This document shows positions 46,305 through 59,287 of a stretch of DNA of 64,000 nucleotides, in pieces. The position numbers were made by a program, and so were the translations under genes. How positions within the stretch are numbered: the first letter of the stretch is position 1; each line of letters begins with the position of its first letter. The notes under the pieces were generated by a model. The model did not search any database. It saw nothing but the letters and a program-made list of their open reading frames with translations, and was not told the origin of the DNA. Location of the stretch: positions 20,212,853-20,276,852 of the forward strand of contig OZ023213.1 of assembly GCA_963995525.1 (NCBI GenBank). Reading direction: 5' to 3'. This DNA comes from Escarpia spicata (taxonomy: Eukaryota > Annelida > Polychaeta > Sabellida > Siboglinidae).

Positions 46305-46355
46305 GCTCCGTAAGAGAAATCAAGGATTCGGAAAGGTAACTTCATACTTCCAATT

Positions 46356-49300
46356 GCTTACTAATTATTAATTTCTACCTTTATTTTGGAATTGGAAATG
46401 GAATTTGCCTTGATGACACATTGCATTTTAACTGCCAACACAGTTCAAACAATTTCACAAATATAAGTATTATATTACTATAATCACTTACGTAAATGAC
46501 CTGTAGTAGTTTCAAGATCCTGCTGAAAAGAGGCTACTTGAAACAAAATCAATATTAGAGTTAACTGGAGCCTAAATATTCTCCATTCATGAACATAAAT
46601 AGATGTTTCTAGTACTACTAAATATTATCGCTATCTACAACTGAAGTGACGCGTTGACTGTAATCCTTGTAATCCAGATGAAGTTTAATCCAAACAGTTG
46701 CCTGCCCCACAAATACTTCTGCTTAATTAGTTAATATCTGAGTTAAGTATCATCTCTTTTATAATATTGATATGTAATTGTAACAAAATTAATACACGCT
46801 GAAGTTATGGTAATAAAGAATTAAATATTAAATCAGGCCTACATTGTAAATTGCAATGGAAGCTATGCAAATTGCAATGGAAAGCCAGAAATAAGGTATT
46901 CTATAATTTATTTTGTTTCACTATCAGAGTAATGCAGTTTCAGTCTGCTATTCGCAGTCGCAACAACTTGAACAAATACAATTTAAAAAGTGGAATACAA
47001 AATAATCTGGAGTGGGTACAGAAAATTATGTGAAAAACTGTTGCTGGTTTTATGCATTAATACAGACTTGTTGTGCTGGGTTTTAATGCTAGTTTTAGAT
47101 TGGAGAACAAAATATTGGATTATAACTATTAATTAGTATAAGTTATAAGCACTATTATACTTCTTACCAGGCTCGAGCCTAATGCTGTCAAACCTTTGGT
47201 TGGGCAAGTTAGCATTAACTGTGTGTGATTAACATCTGTTATAAAATATCCTCTTCATATAAGGATTGATAATTACCATTCATTAACCAGAGAAAACCAG
47301 AACTGAGGTGTTCACTTTTGGCATGACCAGCAATTTACACAAGTATGTGTTTACATGTAATCTCCTTAAAATCATAATCCTTTGACCAGTGACCATAAAC
47401 ACCAGGTCCAACAATGTATACCCCAAGAGCAATATCAACAAGCTTACCTTGTTATTAACTAAACTCTAAATTAAGTAATCCATATGTCAGTTCAATTAAT
47501 TCTGACTATTGGGCATCACTATTTGTTATAATTGTAGATAAACTCAATTTTAGCAGTCTGATTCTTAAACAAAATTATGAACTTTCAACGAGGATCAAAT
47601 CCAGTTTAATTAAAACGTAATTTCATGTGTTTCTGAACCACAAGTTTTAAAACATACAGTTTGAATGTTATAAATCTGTCTTTTTATGTTTTCGGGCAAA
47701 CGTAGTGTTTGCGTGTGAATGGAAATGTACATTTATGGGTGTTAATGATATTCCCATCATGTGATACCATGAACGCCTGATTCTTATCAACTTTGTACAC
47801 AGCCATTATAAATTGTTGACAGCCATACGGAGTCCTGAACAAATTATGACACAACTGATATACATCAACAGTCAAAGTTCAGTAAAATTACATTAAAAAC
47901 AAAACTGATTAATTGAGACACATTTGGGCGGTTAAGCTGTAAGAATACATTAACCAATATACTTAGTCTATGCTATTAGTATTATAACATGAAATTACAT
48001 GATGTTACAATTTACTATCTCATGCTTTTTAATTAAAAATGCACAATTTTGTTGATGCTGTTTTATATAAGACAACCTTGTATACAGTCCCTGGGAATGA
48101 AAACCACGGGACTGCACCAGTTACTGGAACTAGAACTAGGCTAGAGCTGAGGACACCAAGTTGAACTGAGGTGAGCTATGTGTATTTCAGTTCTGGCAGT
48201 TTGATTAGAGATTGGATTAGGATTTCAGTTCCAATCTCACACTATGTCACATAATTACGGTAATCTAGTTAGTGCATTTTCTTGGCCTATGGCTTTGCCC
48301 ATATCTAGACTGACACTTGTAATAAGCTACTGGCAACCTGTGTTTCCAGTAACCCGACCGACCATCTGTAGTATTTTTGTGCGACTCCAATGCATTTTTT
48401 CAAAAGAAAATATTTTTTATGATGCCGGCCTTCGACCCTTACCTGACCAAAAACTTCTTTTAACATTATATTATATTCCGGCAACAGACTATCACAACGT
48501 TCATTCAACATGATAAAAATACAGATAACCATTACAAAAGTCATGAAAAGTGAAATAAGAATTGACCTTTTGGAAAGGAAATTCTGCAATCATGTAAAAT
48601 GGATGGAATTCCGTGTAATCAACATTTTGTCACGGGATTTGCATTTTCGAATGGAAACTGTAAACACTGAAAGAGTAAATTTACCAACACCGCAAATGAT
48701 ACCGACTTTATTGGCGATATTTTGACATAAACCTTGATTACTATTTATTATGTAACGGTATTCTTTTATTTTGGTGGATTTATGACGCACAAGGCAAATT
48801 GTTGCGAAGTGTCATAGCGCCCCTGCTACCTCGTGTCAACCTAAGTAAACAGGGATGCAAACGGAAGGCGCTAACATAAACTGTTTCATGATCATAGTTT
48901 GGTTTTCCGCTAAGCGCATTGAACATGTATGTTGTTAATTAAATACACTTGTCACATCGTTAGAATACGTATAAGTGTACAGATTCTGGTTATGAACACA
49001 AAACTTGAAGGAATAACAACAGCCTAGGTTACGCTGGCTCAAAGTGATATAGTCTGGGTTTCGTAGTTCTAACAAATTCCATTGGATGGCGTCATATATG
49101 ACGCAAGCTAAATTGGTTGAACAAAAATAAATAGTGACACTGAGCTTGCATAGTCCATGGCCTGTACTGTAGGGTTGATTTCTTTAATATATTATCAATT
49201 TTGGCTGTGACATTACTTTAAAGTGTAATTGCTCATAGTACTAGTAGATAGCTTTAGGCTTGATTTGATTTCACATATTATGACGTCACGTTTTAATGAA

Positions 49301-50614
49301 TGTTATATCCTTTTACCACATAATCGTATTGCCTATGGATTACGCATCACGGTTTTAGCGATTTATTTATTTTTTTAATTATCATTTATTTAACTAGCTA
49401 GTTTCAACATTCGTGTATTAATCTATTTTTGCGCCTGTGAATGGACTTTTGTCTAGATTTATGGTGCTCTACAAGTTGACTCATTATTATTATTTCAGTG
49501 TTGATAAATTATGCACACTGCAGCTTCTAATGTCATTTTAAATTAAAAGGTATGACAGATTGAATTCGGTTGCTTTTGTTCTACTGTAACTGTAACTCAC
49601 ATTGATGAAAGACCATTTAAATGTACAATTCCTTATTTTGTAACTCACATCGATTAAAGACCATTTATTTTAAATGTCCAATGTGTTAGAGCTTGTTTTA
49701 CTCCTATTAAAGTAAACAGTGGGTTGTATGGTTTAACTAGAAGATATAGTTTATCTTGATATTTCATGTTCAATTAATAAAACAAGTGTATTTTTCTTTA
49801 TCACATTAAGATACATAATATAATTATAACAGTACCTCCCAGTTTAATTGAAATGTGTCCATTTCATATTAACCCCAGCAGTGCAAGGTATAACATATGC
49901 CTTTTCAGACTCCCGGAATTGTTATAGACTGATGAAAATAAAATATTACAATAGATCTGCCTACTATATTTTTTTCGCAATAAAATGTTTTTCCTTACTA
50001 CCTACCTACCTACCCTATTTTTAAAATCAATTTGATAGGAAACACAACTATATTTTATTTAGGCTGTAACAAATCTACTGTCCCACCTCTAGACTAAAAT
50101 AGATGGTTCCGATTCAGAACTGTAGATTGCTTTTAAAACATTAATTGCTGGTTGTTGGCTATTTTGTTTGTTATCAGGTTTTTGGTAGAAATAAAATAAT
50201 ACATAATACAAATGAGCATATAAATATAATATATGCTGTTATGCATGGTCAGACACAGATATATTTATGATGATAGACATAACTGTCATAACTAGTCTTT
50301 CTTGTGAGACGTTTCCACATTTAACTTTCCATTTGGAACAGTACTTGTGTATTGTTTTGGATCATGGATGACAATATCAATGTTGTTAAATCTAAACCAT
50401 GTTTTTAAAACAGCTTTATTTATTTGATTTATAATAGAAAACAGAGTATGGTCTAGCCCTAGCCTAGGCTAGGGCCAGCCTCCAGGGCCAGGGCACAGAC
50501 TGCAGTACAGACGACACTGATTACGTGTACACACAATGTCACTGACTACACTCTCTACAGCTATTTCAGCCCATGATAACAAGGAAGTGAAAATGAAAGG
50601 AGTTATCTACACAC
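46356..50614. other. intron 1 of isoform 1b (5' part), no gene recognised
   Basis: About 4 kb of AT-rich sequence. No element with clear ends, no exon consistent with the gene's phases, and no RNA gene seen. Confidence 0.35.
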
Positions 50615-50843
50615 CTGCTAACGTGTATCGGTCTATGTAGTTGAGCAGGTTTGCTAGCAGTAACACGCCCAGTGTCATATGTGCTCGCCATCTTACAACG
50701 TTCCTAGCATCATTCCGCATGTTCAGTTCACGGACGGTTTCTTTAACCATTTCATCGACCAGTTCATTTTCGGCTCTCAGCTTCACGGAGACGTCTTTAG
50801 TGTCTTCGTCTGTCAGTTGTGGTACGATGTTCATACGGGTCAT
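50615..50843 (-). CDS. Spns1-like: Spinster-type transporter, alternative first exon 1b
   Basis: Encodes residues 1-77: an acidic N-terminal cytosolic tail, then TM1 ending LLANLLNYIDRYTLAG. The donor is TAGCAG|GTGTGT in phase 1. The ATG at 50843-50841 (ACG before ATG, A at -3) is preferred; the open frame continues upstream without an ATG. A second ATG lies three codons later. The predicted protein with this exon has 537 residues. The N-tail is unlike that of exon 1a although the TM1 ends match, so the two exons are probably used from separate promoters. Confidence 0.88.
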
Positions 50844-51027
50844 CGTTGCGGTTTTCAAACGCTTGCCGATGCGGAACGACTGCGCGTACGCCGGGTGATA
50901 GGAGACTGCAGAAACGTTTCGCTCGACTTGTGTGGGCGACAATGCGTTCTCGGCCTGTCGTGAAATACTCAACCGGTAAACTCACAGACAATGTCCTCAT
51001 TCAACGTAGCACTGGCCAGTGTCGGTG

Positions 51028-51250
51028 ATTGGTCATCGAGCGCCCATCCCACTCGTTACACATCAACATCAGATTCAGACAACAGCGGCGCGCTTTGATG
51101 CCGGGAGATGCTGGTTCTACCGGCGCAAATGTTCGTCGTATTGTGTCAAATAATATCTGTCTGGTGAAACACGTTCACTGGTAACTCACTCGCCTGTTCC
51201 GATGTCGCCTACCTAACCAGTTAAACTCGCAAATAATCTGACACGTGTCA
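51028..51250 (-). promoter_or_regulatory. candidate promoter of exon 1b: CCAAT box and CACGTG palindrome
   Basis: The minus strand has CCAAT (plus ATTGG at 51028-51032) about 190 bp above the start codon. TGACACGTGTCA, a perfect 12-bp palindrome with an E-box core, lies at 51239-51250. The region 50.8-51.5 kb is richer in CpG than the surrounding intron. Confidence 0.35.
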
Positions 51251-51499
51251 AATAGCAAAAACAGCCGACACTTTACTGGTTTAAATGACATGAACTGTTA
51301 TCCTTCGACGCCGTGACCTTTCTCCGCTGCCATTCAAGCCGCTGCACCGGCTTATGAATATGTATGACACACGTCATCAGTCGATCACGCGATGGCGTTC
51401 CTGGCAGAGTACAAGTTCACCCGCACCTGCCACCTCGTCATCGCGAGTAAGCTCCGCCCACCGCTTAGCAACGAACGACATTCGTAGGTCACCTAGCTA

Positions 51500-54400
51500 G
51501 CGGCCGCCATGACTTTTTCAAAACGCGGGTCCTTTCAACAAATGACAGATATGTCTGTGTTCGCATGACTGATCACTTTAGGAAAATGAGGTGCAAATAA
51601 CGGTTGGCCAAAAACAAAGCGCCAGTTTGATGCTGTGTTTACATTTATTTTGATGTGCTACGCGTTGTTTTCATTGGATCTTTGTGGAATAATATTGTGT
51701 ACTGATATACCAATAAATTATATATAATATTATCTGTACGAATAATGTTTCATTGGAACAAAAAAGTTTCCTGCTCATAAAAAATTATCAATACTGGTTT
51801 GTCTGGTTCTAGTTGTAGGTCAAATAAGTTGTTTTATTTCAGCGGTATGTCCATATAAAATAATAAATCAAAACAGTACAACAGCAATTTAATACAAAAC
51901 ATTTACAGTTTAAAAAAATACCAATGACAGGGAAATGGTGGCAAAAATCATTCAGCCTCAGTTTAATTACAAAATATAAACACCTAAACTGAAATGTCTA
52001 TTTTCAATGCTAATTAAATATAAAACTATTAATATATATAATCATACCAATTAAATAATTGTCACTGTTGCTGAGTAGACTGCCTGCTATGTAACCTACA
52101 GGGTTTACCAAGAAGGTGATCCAATGGTGTTAATAAACGACGTTGACATGCCACGCCACCATTTTTACAGACATCAGCGAACTGGTTCAGGATGATGATA
52201 ATTTTTGAAACTTTATGTTCAGTAAGAAACTAAAATCAAACCAATGTGATTATTTGTTATTACCAAAAAAAAATGTTTGGTTCCATCTCTGCCAGAAGAT
52301 ACATCATTGACAAAGTTAGAATTTAGTATCACAAAATCAAAGAAGACACAATAAATATGATGCTTAAGTTCAGTTTGGAGCAATCTGCAGTGTTCTAAAC
52401 AAAATGTTTCACTATCATTATTACTGTCATTCATCCTGTATTACAAGTTAATCATCATGTTCTTGCTCAATGACCTTTGACAGAACATAGGATATACTCG
52501 ACTAATGTCATATTATTGGCTAATCAATCCAGTCTTACATATGTGATTGACACATTAATGAGAGGGGCAGAGACAAGCTACACATGAATGAACCAAACAC
52601 AAGAAAACTTAATCATTCATGCATTGTGCAAACAGAACTCAGAAGGCTGGCATCAGAAGCATGCAAACAAAGGATTGCTGAAGATAAAATTTGAACAAAA
52701 AAATATTCTGACTGATGTCAATATCATGATTTTCCAGAGTGTTTTACAACCCTTGCTTTATATTAAATGTGGTGATTTATTAACGTTACACTTACCGGTA
52801 CTGACTTACCTGTCTTCTTTTTGACCTAGTTTTAATTTTGTACAATTAAATATAGCTTTGTCCCTTGCTGTACATGTATATGCATTTGCTTAAAAATAAC
52901 AATTAATCAATATTAACAATACATTACCATACATACAATATATAAATGTTATGGTCTAGTTACAACAAACATACAGTACTGAGTTTTACTACAATAATTA
53001 TTATATTTATTACCTGACTTAATATAGTTGATATAAACAAGTTACCAGGTTTTATTTTATTACCTTTTTTAACTCACAAAACATTTGAATTATATTCAAA
53101 GGCACATGTAATTTGTAAAATATAAATAGTCTTGCAAAAATGGAATATCTCCATTTAAATGCAATCATTATTCATGGTTGCATTGCATCCTTTCAAGCAT
53201 TTCTATGGATGACTTACATTTGACCCCAAGCCTGATAACAGGTATATGTGTTAAAGGTGACAAGGATTAATTAACGCTCCAAATTAATCAGTCACAACAT
53301 CAGCTGATGCCTCCCTGATCCCTTGGCACTGCTGCTGGTTATAAACTTGAACTTTGGTTTGTTTCAGCAGCACCTAAGATATCCACAATAACAATCACAC
53401 CATCGGGAGACACCAATACAAAGTCCCGTTGTGTTTGTCAACAGACTCCTGAGAAGAATTAAGCAAATCTCCAGATCTGGGAGCAAAAGTAGCCGGAGTA
53501 GATCACTGCACCAGTTTCACATGAGATGGCATAAAGTCCGTTATAAAAAAATACGGTGTCAGTGCAGGTTTTTTAGTGCAATGTTGCATTCTCTAGGCTA
53601 AGACAACGGTTTGTTTTTCTGTACCTGTATTTATTTTAGTACTACAGCATTTAGAGGTAAATTATTTATGTTTAAAAACTGTTAAGACTATGATAAAAAT
53701 ATACCTGCCACAAAATTGTATGTCATAATATCAGTGTCAGTGACTGGTAAGGACTACCATACTAGTAACACCCTGGAATAGTTTACATCACTTTAGAATT
53801 TGTTCATCTTGCAATGTCGCTAGCAATTAGTTTCATGTCCTGTATAATACATGCATCTTTAGAAGTACAGTTTGTTACTTGCAAAAAGTTACAAGTTTTG
53901 TTTACAAAATGCATTTTGTTCATTGACTTTTACGCAACTTGCTACCCAAAATGCAATTCCCATATCATGGAGAATTTCAACGACAACGAAATTCAGATCA
54001 ACTGAACTCCAAGTCTAAATATAAAGCACTGACACAATTTCTTTAGAGATTTTTTGAAATTAGATGTTTGTTGATCTTTGGAGTCTTACTTTGGTGCAGT
54101 TTGCTACAAGTATTGTTAGTATAATGTTAACACAGCAACCATTCTAACCTGGTAATAGTTATACGCACCGCTAAGTAATTTAGTCAGTCCCCCACACATA
54201 CTGGCAGAACATGGGGAGGGCAATGGGGACAATAGCGTTGCTTAAGTATGGGACAAGAGTGAATGAGTGTCCGGCGCTTCTGTCCACCCAGCAAAAGCTG
54301 ATGAATGTCGGAGAATTTCTTGTTGTAATCACTGACTTGACAGCATTCAAAGCCTGAAGTATTTATAGTATTAGAGAAAATGAAACAAATGAATCTCTCC

Positions 54401-55461
54401 ATGTATTGTTGTCGTCACTGCTGTAACCATAGCAGGTTGACTAACAGTAACAGGTGTACAGTGAACAAAGAACTCATGTTATGTTGACATTTAACATTTT
54501 TTCCATTAAATATTCAGTACTTTGTTGGCTCATTATTACAATGATTACCTTATGTAATCATATATATATATATATAATTGTAATTTTAAGAACAAATTAA
54601 ACTTGTGTTATAACTGTGACCAATTTAGTCAAGACAAAATTAAACACAGTTGCAGATATTTGACTGTGTGTGTAGTGTTTAGACGCTAAACAACATAAAT
54701 ATGCACAAGAAAATCATAATCATGATTACATCATTACAATGACTTTGGCAATATAATTGAGAATTATTACAAGATAAACATCATTATTACTTGAAGTTTT
54801 CGACAAATATAATCAAGTACTCTTGCTCAAAATTTGGCCCAATTATTGAGTCCAATTCCACCCATCTCTGAAGAGAAATAGTCAGTGCCAATTCTTGAGT
54901 AATCCAAACCTGGGAGGCAGTTGGTAACAGAAGTCTATAAGATGACAAATGACCCCGTAAAATTATCTGTCAGTCTGAGTGAGTATGTCCACTGGTTTGT
55001 AGTACTTGAGCTTGATGGCAAGATCCTTTTATTATTATATTATTTTTTAAATGTACAATGCCACAAAAACGTGTTTAAAATGCACAAAACTGTCAGGAAT
55101 GTCTCCAAGGATTCGAACTTATGTACCTTGTAATCTTGACAATAATGTTTTATAAAATTCAAGTGTACGACCTATACGTAACACAGGTAAACAATCAGAT
55201 TTGGCACTTGTGATACATCAAAAGCAGTTTACCAACAACTTGTATTTCACTTTTAATCTTATGTATTTATACATATTATCTTTTAAATATTATGTGTTGT
55301 ATCATACTTTTTGCTTGTCCTTATATTAACTGCTGGATGCTAAACCTTTATAATTTATTACATGTTGCACTGTCTTAGTCTCACATAAGGCAATATATTA
55401 CACATGAAGCAAAGTTGACTGTACCGTAGCGACATCTTGTGAAGGCAGAGAAATCATATTT
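51500..55461. other. intron between the two first exons, nothing recognised
   Basis: AT-rich sequence with no clear repeat ends and no exon candidate in the phase of the gene. A short (TA)n occurs at about 54559-54576. Confidence 0.35.
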
Positions 55462-55482
55462 CACCAGAGTGGCGCCACCTAA
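55462..55482. promoter_or_regulatory. CTCF-like motif, third copy
   Basis: CACCAGAGTGGCGCCACCTAA shares the CCAG-GTGGCGCC core and the flanking ATTTCAC and CACCTAAC with 20141-20167, suggesting a repeat-borne copy. Confidence 0.3.
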
Positions 55483-55639
55483 CATAGTATATTGTAATTA
55501 ATTTGGTTTCGTTGTTACAAGTTAGGGCCAGGTCTTATTTACATGATGACTCATACCAGACTCATAGGCTGGGTGCGATGGGTGCTCCCCCACCCTGCTG
55601 AGGCAAAAGTGTTCTGTTTAAAAGCAGAGTTCTACTCAG

Positions 55640-56045
55640 AGCTCTCAAGGGAGGGGTGCAGCTGAATTTTTGGGGAGCCTCACTCAGGAGGGCAGTTGGA
55701 GGTCTCAAGAGGAGGTCAAGTTTGGTGTTTTGGGAGAGCATCAATAGAGATGCAGCTGGAGGTATCAAGGGTGGGTGCAGATGGTGATTTTGTGAGCCTC
55801 AAGGGGGGTACATTTGATATTTTTTGGGAGCACCAAGAGGTGCAACTGGATATTTTGGGACCCCTATAGGGTGCAGCTGGAGCTTTTTGAAGCCACATAG
55901 GAGGATGTAGTTGGTAATTTTGTTGTGAGCCTCAAGGAATCAAGGGGGTGCAGTTGGAGGTTTTTTGGAAGCATCAACAGGGTTGCAGCTGACGGTTTTT
56001 GAGACCATCAAGAGGGGTGCAGCTGGAGGTGTGTTGAGAGCCTAC
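55640..56045. repeat. degenerate tandem array, about 40-50-bp units
   Basis: About eight units of the form ggtgcagctggaggtNttttgggagcNtcaagagg, with variable length. Minus-strand open frames across it are a by-product. Confidence 0.75.
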
Positions 56046-56561
56046 AGTTACAGGATGAAATACCCTACTAATCAACCACACTGTGGGTCTGAATTATATT
56101 CCCACTAGATCAGTAGATAATTAATTTGCTTAGACTCTGACTGTCTTTGCCAGTTTATAAAAACTACAGGTACTAGCGTTACATTTAAAATGATTATCCA
56201 CACAATTATTTACATACCTCAGTTTATTAGTTGGTCCCACGATGTGCGTCTCCAGTTAAAAGGAACAAGATTTCTGTAAATGCCGGTATCTAACCTACCC
56301 ACAGTTAAGCATTCTATTGGCATCAATGCCTTTGCAATGGAACATGCAACCTTTTTAACCATACCATTAGTATGATAATTTCTGCAATGTCATATGATTA
56401 TTTTTACCAATGTCACATGATTATTTCTACCATGTCACATGACGAACCATGTTGCTACTAGTACTAGTACTAAGTTTCAGGGCCAAGGAAAACATGACTA
56501 AATTATTTTTAACAATCCGATAACCTGGATGTTAGATTAAGTCACACACAATCATCTTGCC

Positions 56562-57079
56562 AATTACACCAATCATCCAAACAATGCAAACTCAAATAAG
56601 ACGTTGACCACATTCCTCTTGAAACCTCTTGTCGTAAGTGGATACTTAACTGTCTTTAAACTACTGTTTCCTCTTTTTTAATATAATGTTCATAATATTT
56701 ACAAGAATTTAATAAAATACTAGAATATATAAGTTGAATGTATAAACTGCATTTAGTAAGCCCAAAATATTAGTTTGCAATTTGAATGCGGCTCCTACAA
56801 AATGGTCAAATTGTAAGCAAAACATTCAACGAGTAAACAATCACAGTTAGCACTTATTGTGGAGGTAGATGTTCCTACAAGCAAATCTCTTTGAAGTTGG
56901 ATGGCTCCCACACTCCTGACCACAAAGGTAGGTTAGTAAGTTCAAAACACCATTCCTAAGTTACAGTCAGAACTTATGTGTTTTGAACCTAGGTTCAAAA
57001 TACTGTAGGATGACCAACTTCATAACGCTTCATGTACAATCCAAACACTTGAATGTAAAGTAAGTTCAAAACGCTTGGG
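56562..57079 (+). repeat. segmental duplicate, copy 1 (continuous)
   Basis: Block A (56562-56927) and block B (56928-57079) are contiguous here. Both recur at 57958-58323 and 58994-59157 with very few differences. Non-coding, in the intron above exon 1b. Confidence 0.92.
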
Positions 57080-57957
57080 CCCCTAAAAACATATTTACAT
57101 GTTACATTAATTGCACTACGAATAGACACACTTCATCAACCCAAATTCAAGTACACTTAAAATAGCAAGCACAATTTATTTTACAGGATAAAAAGTATTG
57201 TCCAAAATTATCAATATGTTTCAAATACATCATACATTAAGAAGTCATGTTATGTGCCACATAGGAGATGAAGAGGATTGAGTGAGTGATACATTTAGAA
57301 ACACCATGTCATAATCTTCATTTAAAGAAATGACTCATAAACATATATATATATATTCAAACATAATGTGCTAGATCATTAGTGTATATCTGTACATACT
57401 GCCGTGAATGGAGGACAATTGGAGGCATATCAGTGCATCAGCATTTTATGTGGTTTTGAAATCAATAGACTTAGATACTGTTCTCTGCGTTAGCCAAAGA
57501 ACTAGACATTTTGAATATAATTACTACCGGTGGGTAGACTTTATCTGAAAACAACTAGATTCTAACTGGTCATTTTCATTGGATTTAGTCAATGTAATAC
57601 TTTAATATACACTGTATATATATATTTTGCATTTATAACAGAACTTTTGTTTAGATGTTGATCACTGAAGCATAAACTGTACCTGCTGGACTCTAAACAA
57701 CATGCAGTTAGTCATATGGTATTCAGTCATATGAAATATGCCTGATAGGGGGATCAGGACCTATTTATTTGGCTTTATCTATATACATTTTGATTAGATA
57801 AGCACAACTGGCAATCTTTAACTTAACTGGCCTAAATTGTGTCCAAGTCCTCCTACTAGATAGTCCCCTTGGATAGAGATGGTAGAGGCACAACTAATTA
57901 AGCCATCTAATACTAAGTTAGAAAATGTACAAGGAAGAGTTACCAAGATGATTCCTG

Positions 57958-59157
57958 AATTACACCAATCATCCAAACAATGCAAGCTCAAATAAGACGT
58001 TGACCACATTCCTCTTGAAACCTCTTGTCGTAAGTGGATACTTAACTGTCTTTAAACTACTGTTACCTCTTTTTTAATATAATGTTCGTAATATTTACAA
58101 GAATTTAATAAAATACTAGAATATATAAGTTGAATGTATAAACTGCATTTAGTAAGCCCAAAATATTAGTTTGCAATTTGAATGCGGCTCCTACAAAATG
58201 GTCAAATTGTAAGCAAAACATTCAACGAGTAAACAATCACAGTTAGCACTTATTGTGGAGGTAGATGTTCCTACAAGCAAATCTCTTTGAAGTTGGATGG
58301 CTCTCACACTCCTGACCACAAAGTGGGATGGAGCACAACTGATTCTGGGAACTTCCTGCTAATAATACCACCCTCATTATACTGATTACGTGTACTCGTG
58401 TAATACCGTAATGACAGTATGTATCTGGACACTGGCTACAAATTAATTATTTTTGTGTACCATATATTTTTTCGGACCCCTCTGTAAAATATGATTTCTT
58501 TGTTCCTAAGTAATCAGACACCAAATATTAGTGATGTTTTATAAAGTATAACCTCTCAAAGACCACATTACTAACCCCTATTAATTTATTGTGATATGTA
58601 GTCAAATAAGACACAATATCAGGGCTTATTCATGTTTGTAAATTTTCAGACGGTGTGTCTGAACAATGTGGTACTTGTGTTTGTTGTGACTGTAAGTAAA
58701 ATAGTTTAAAACATGAGGTATATAACATTATTAATTTATATGTACTTTGTGAATGAAAAGAAGAAACGAGGCATTTTAATAAAACACACTAGTGCTTGAA
58801 ATACATGTTAACTGTTACATACTGTACCAATATACCAATCTGCAAAAACAGATGTATTTTGCAACTATCACTGATTATGGTGCAATTTTTTATTAACATG
58901 CATTACATTTAATAAAATTTACAATCTCAACAGTAACAAATTGAATTAATTCTGTTAGCACAGTATTTGAATCCATTATTCCACTTCCATCTGGTAGGTT
59001 AGTAAGTTCAAAACACCATTCCTAAGTTACAGTCAGAACTTAAGTGTTTTGAACCTAGGTTCAAAATACTGTAGGATGACCAACTTCATAGACATAAATT
59101 CATAATGCTTCATGTACAATCCAAACACTTGAATGTAAAGTAAGTTCAAAATGCTTG
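57958..59157 (+). repeat. segmental duplicate, copy 2, split by a 670-bp insertion
   Basis: Block A (57958-58323, 366 bp, same length as in copy 1) and block B (58994-59157) are separated by 58324-58993, which copy 1 lacks. Copy 2 is therefore interrupted, or copy 1 suffered a precise deletion. Confidence 0.9.
58324..58993. mobile_element. 670-bp insertion with a TACCGTAATGAC-type end
   Basis: Present in copy 2 of the duplicated block only. It contains TACCGTAATGACAGTATGT at 58404, matching the end of the TIR element at 25493 and its following GGACAC-type motifs. The true ends of the insertion are not resolved. Confidence 0.6.
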
Positions 59158-59287
59158 ACTCTCGATAAGCCTAAGGCTTCCTAGTCCACATACTATCCGG
59201 AGCATGTAGCTTTGGATGGCAACCCTGTTACATACCTTGTTAAATAAATAAAACATTACCCCAGACCCAGGGCCTGGCTAGGCTTAC

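Larger units (their letters stand above)
45596..46355 (-). mobile_element. Penelope-like element fragment between about 118-bp inverted arms
   Basis: Left arm (45596-45715) and right arm (46237-46355) are inverted copies. Between them the minus strand encodes, with frame shifts, the C-terminal GIY-YIG endonuclease typical of Penelope-like elements: CPDCQQTYVGETSRALGARLKEH, then SENNYWQKKISEAIEIRERQP and NRDTGYNLPAIF, which matches the family's conserved ending. The inverted flanks fit the unusual terminal repeats of this class. It lies 30 bp from the pogo-like element. Confidence 0.82.

Noticed and set aside
50844..50972. Upstream extension of exon 1b by 43 codons
   Set aside because: The extension has no ATG, only a TTG. 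The ATG at 50843 has a fair context and gives the expected N-tail length.
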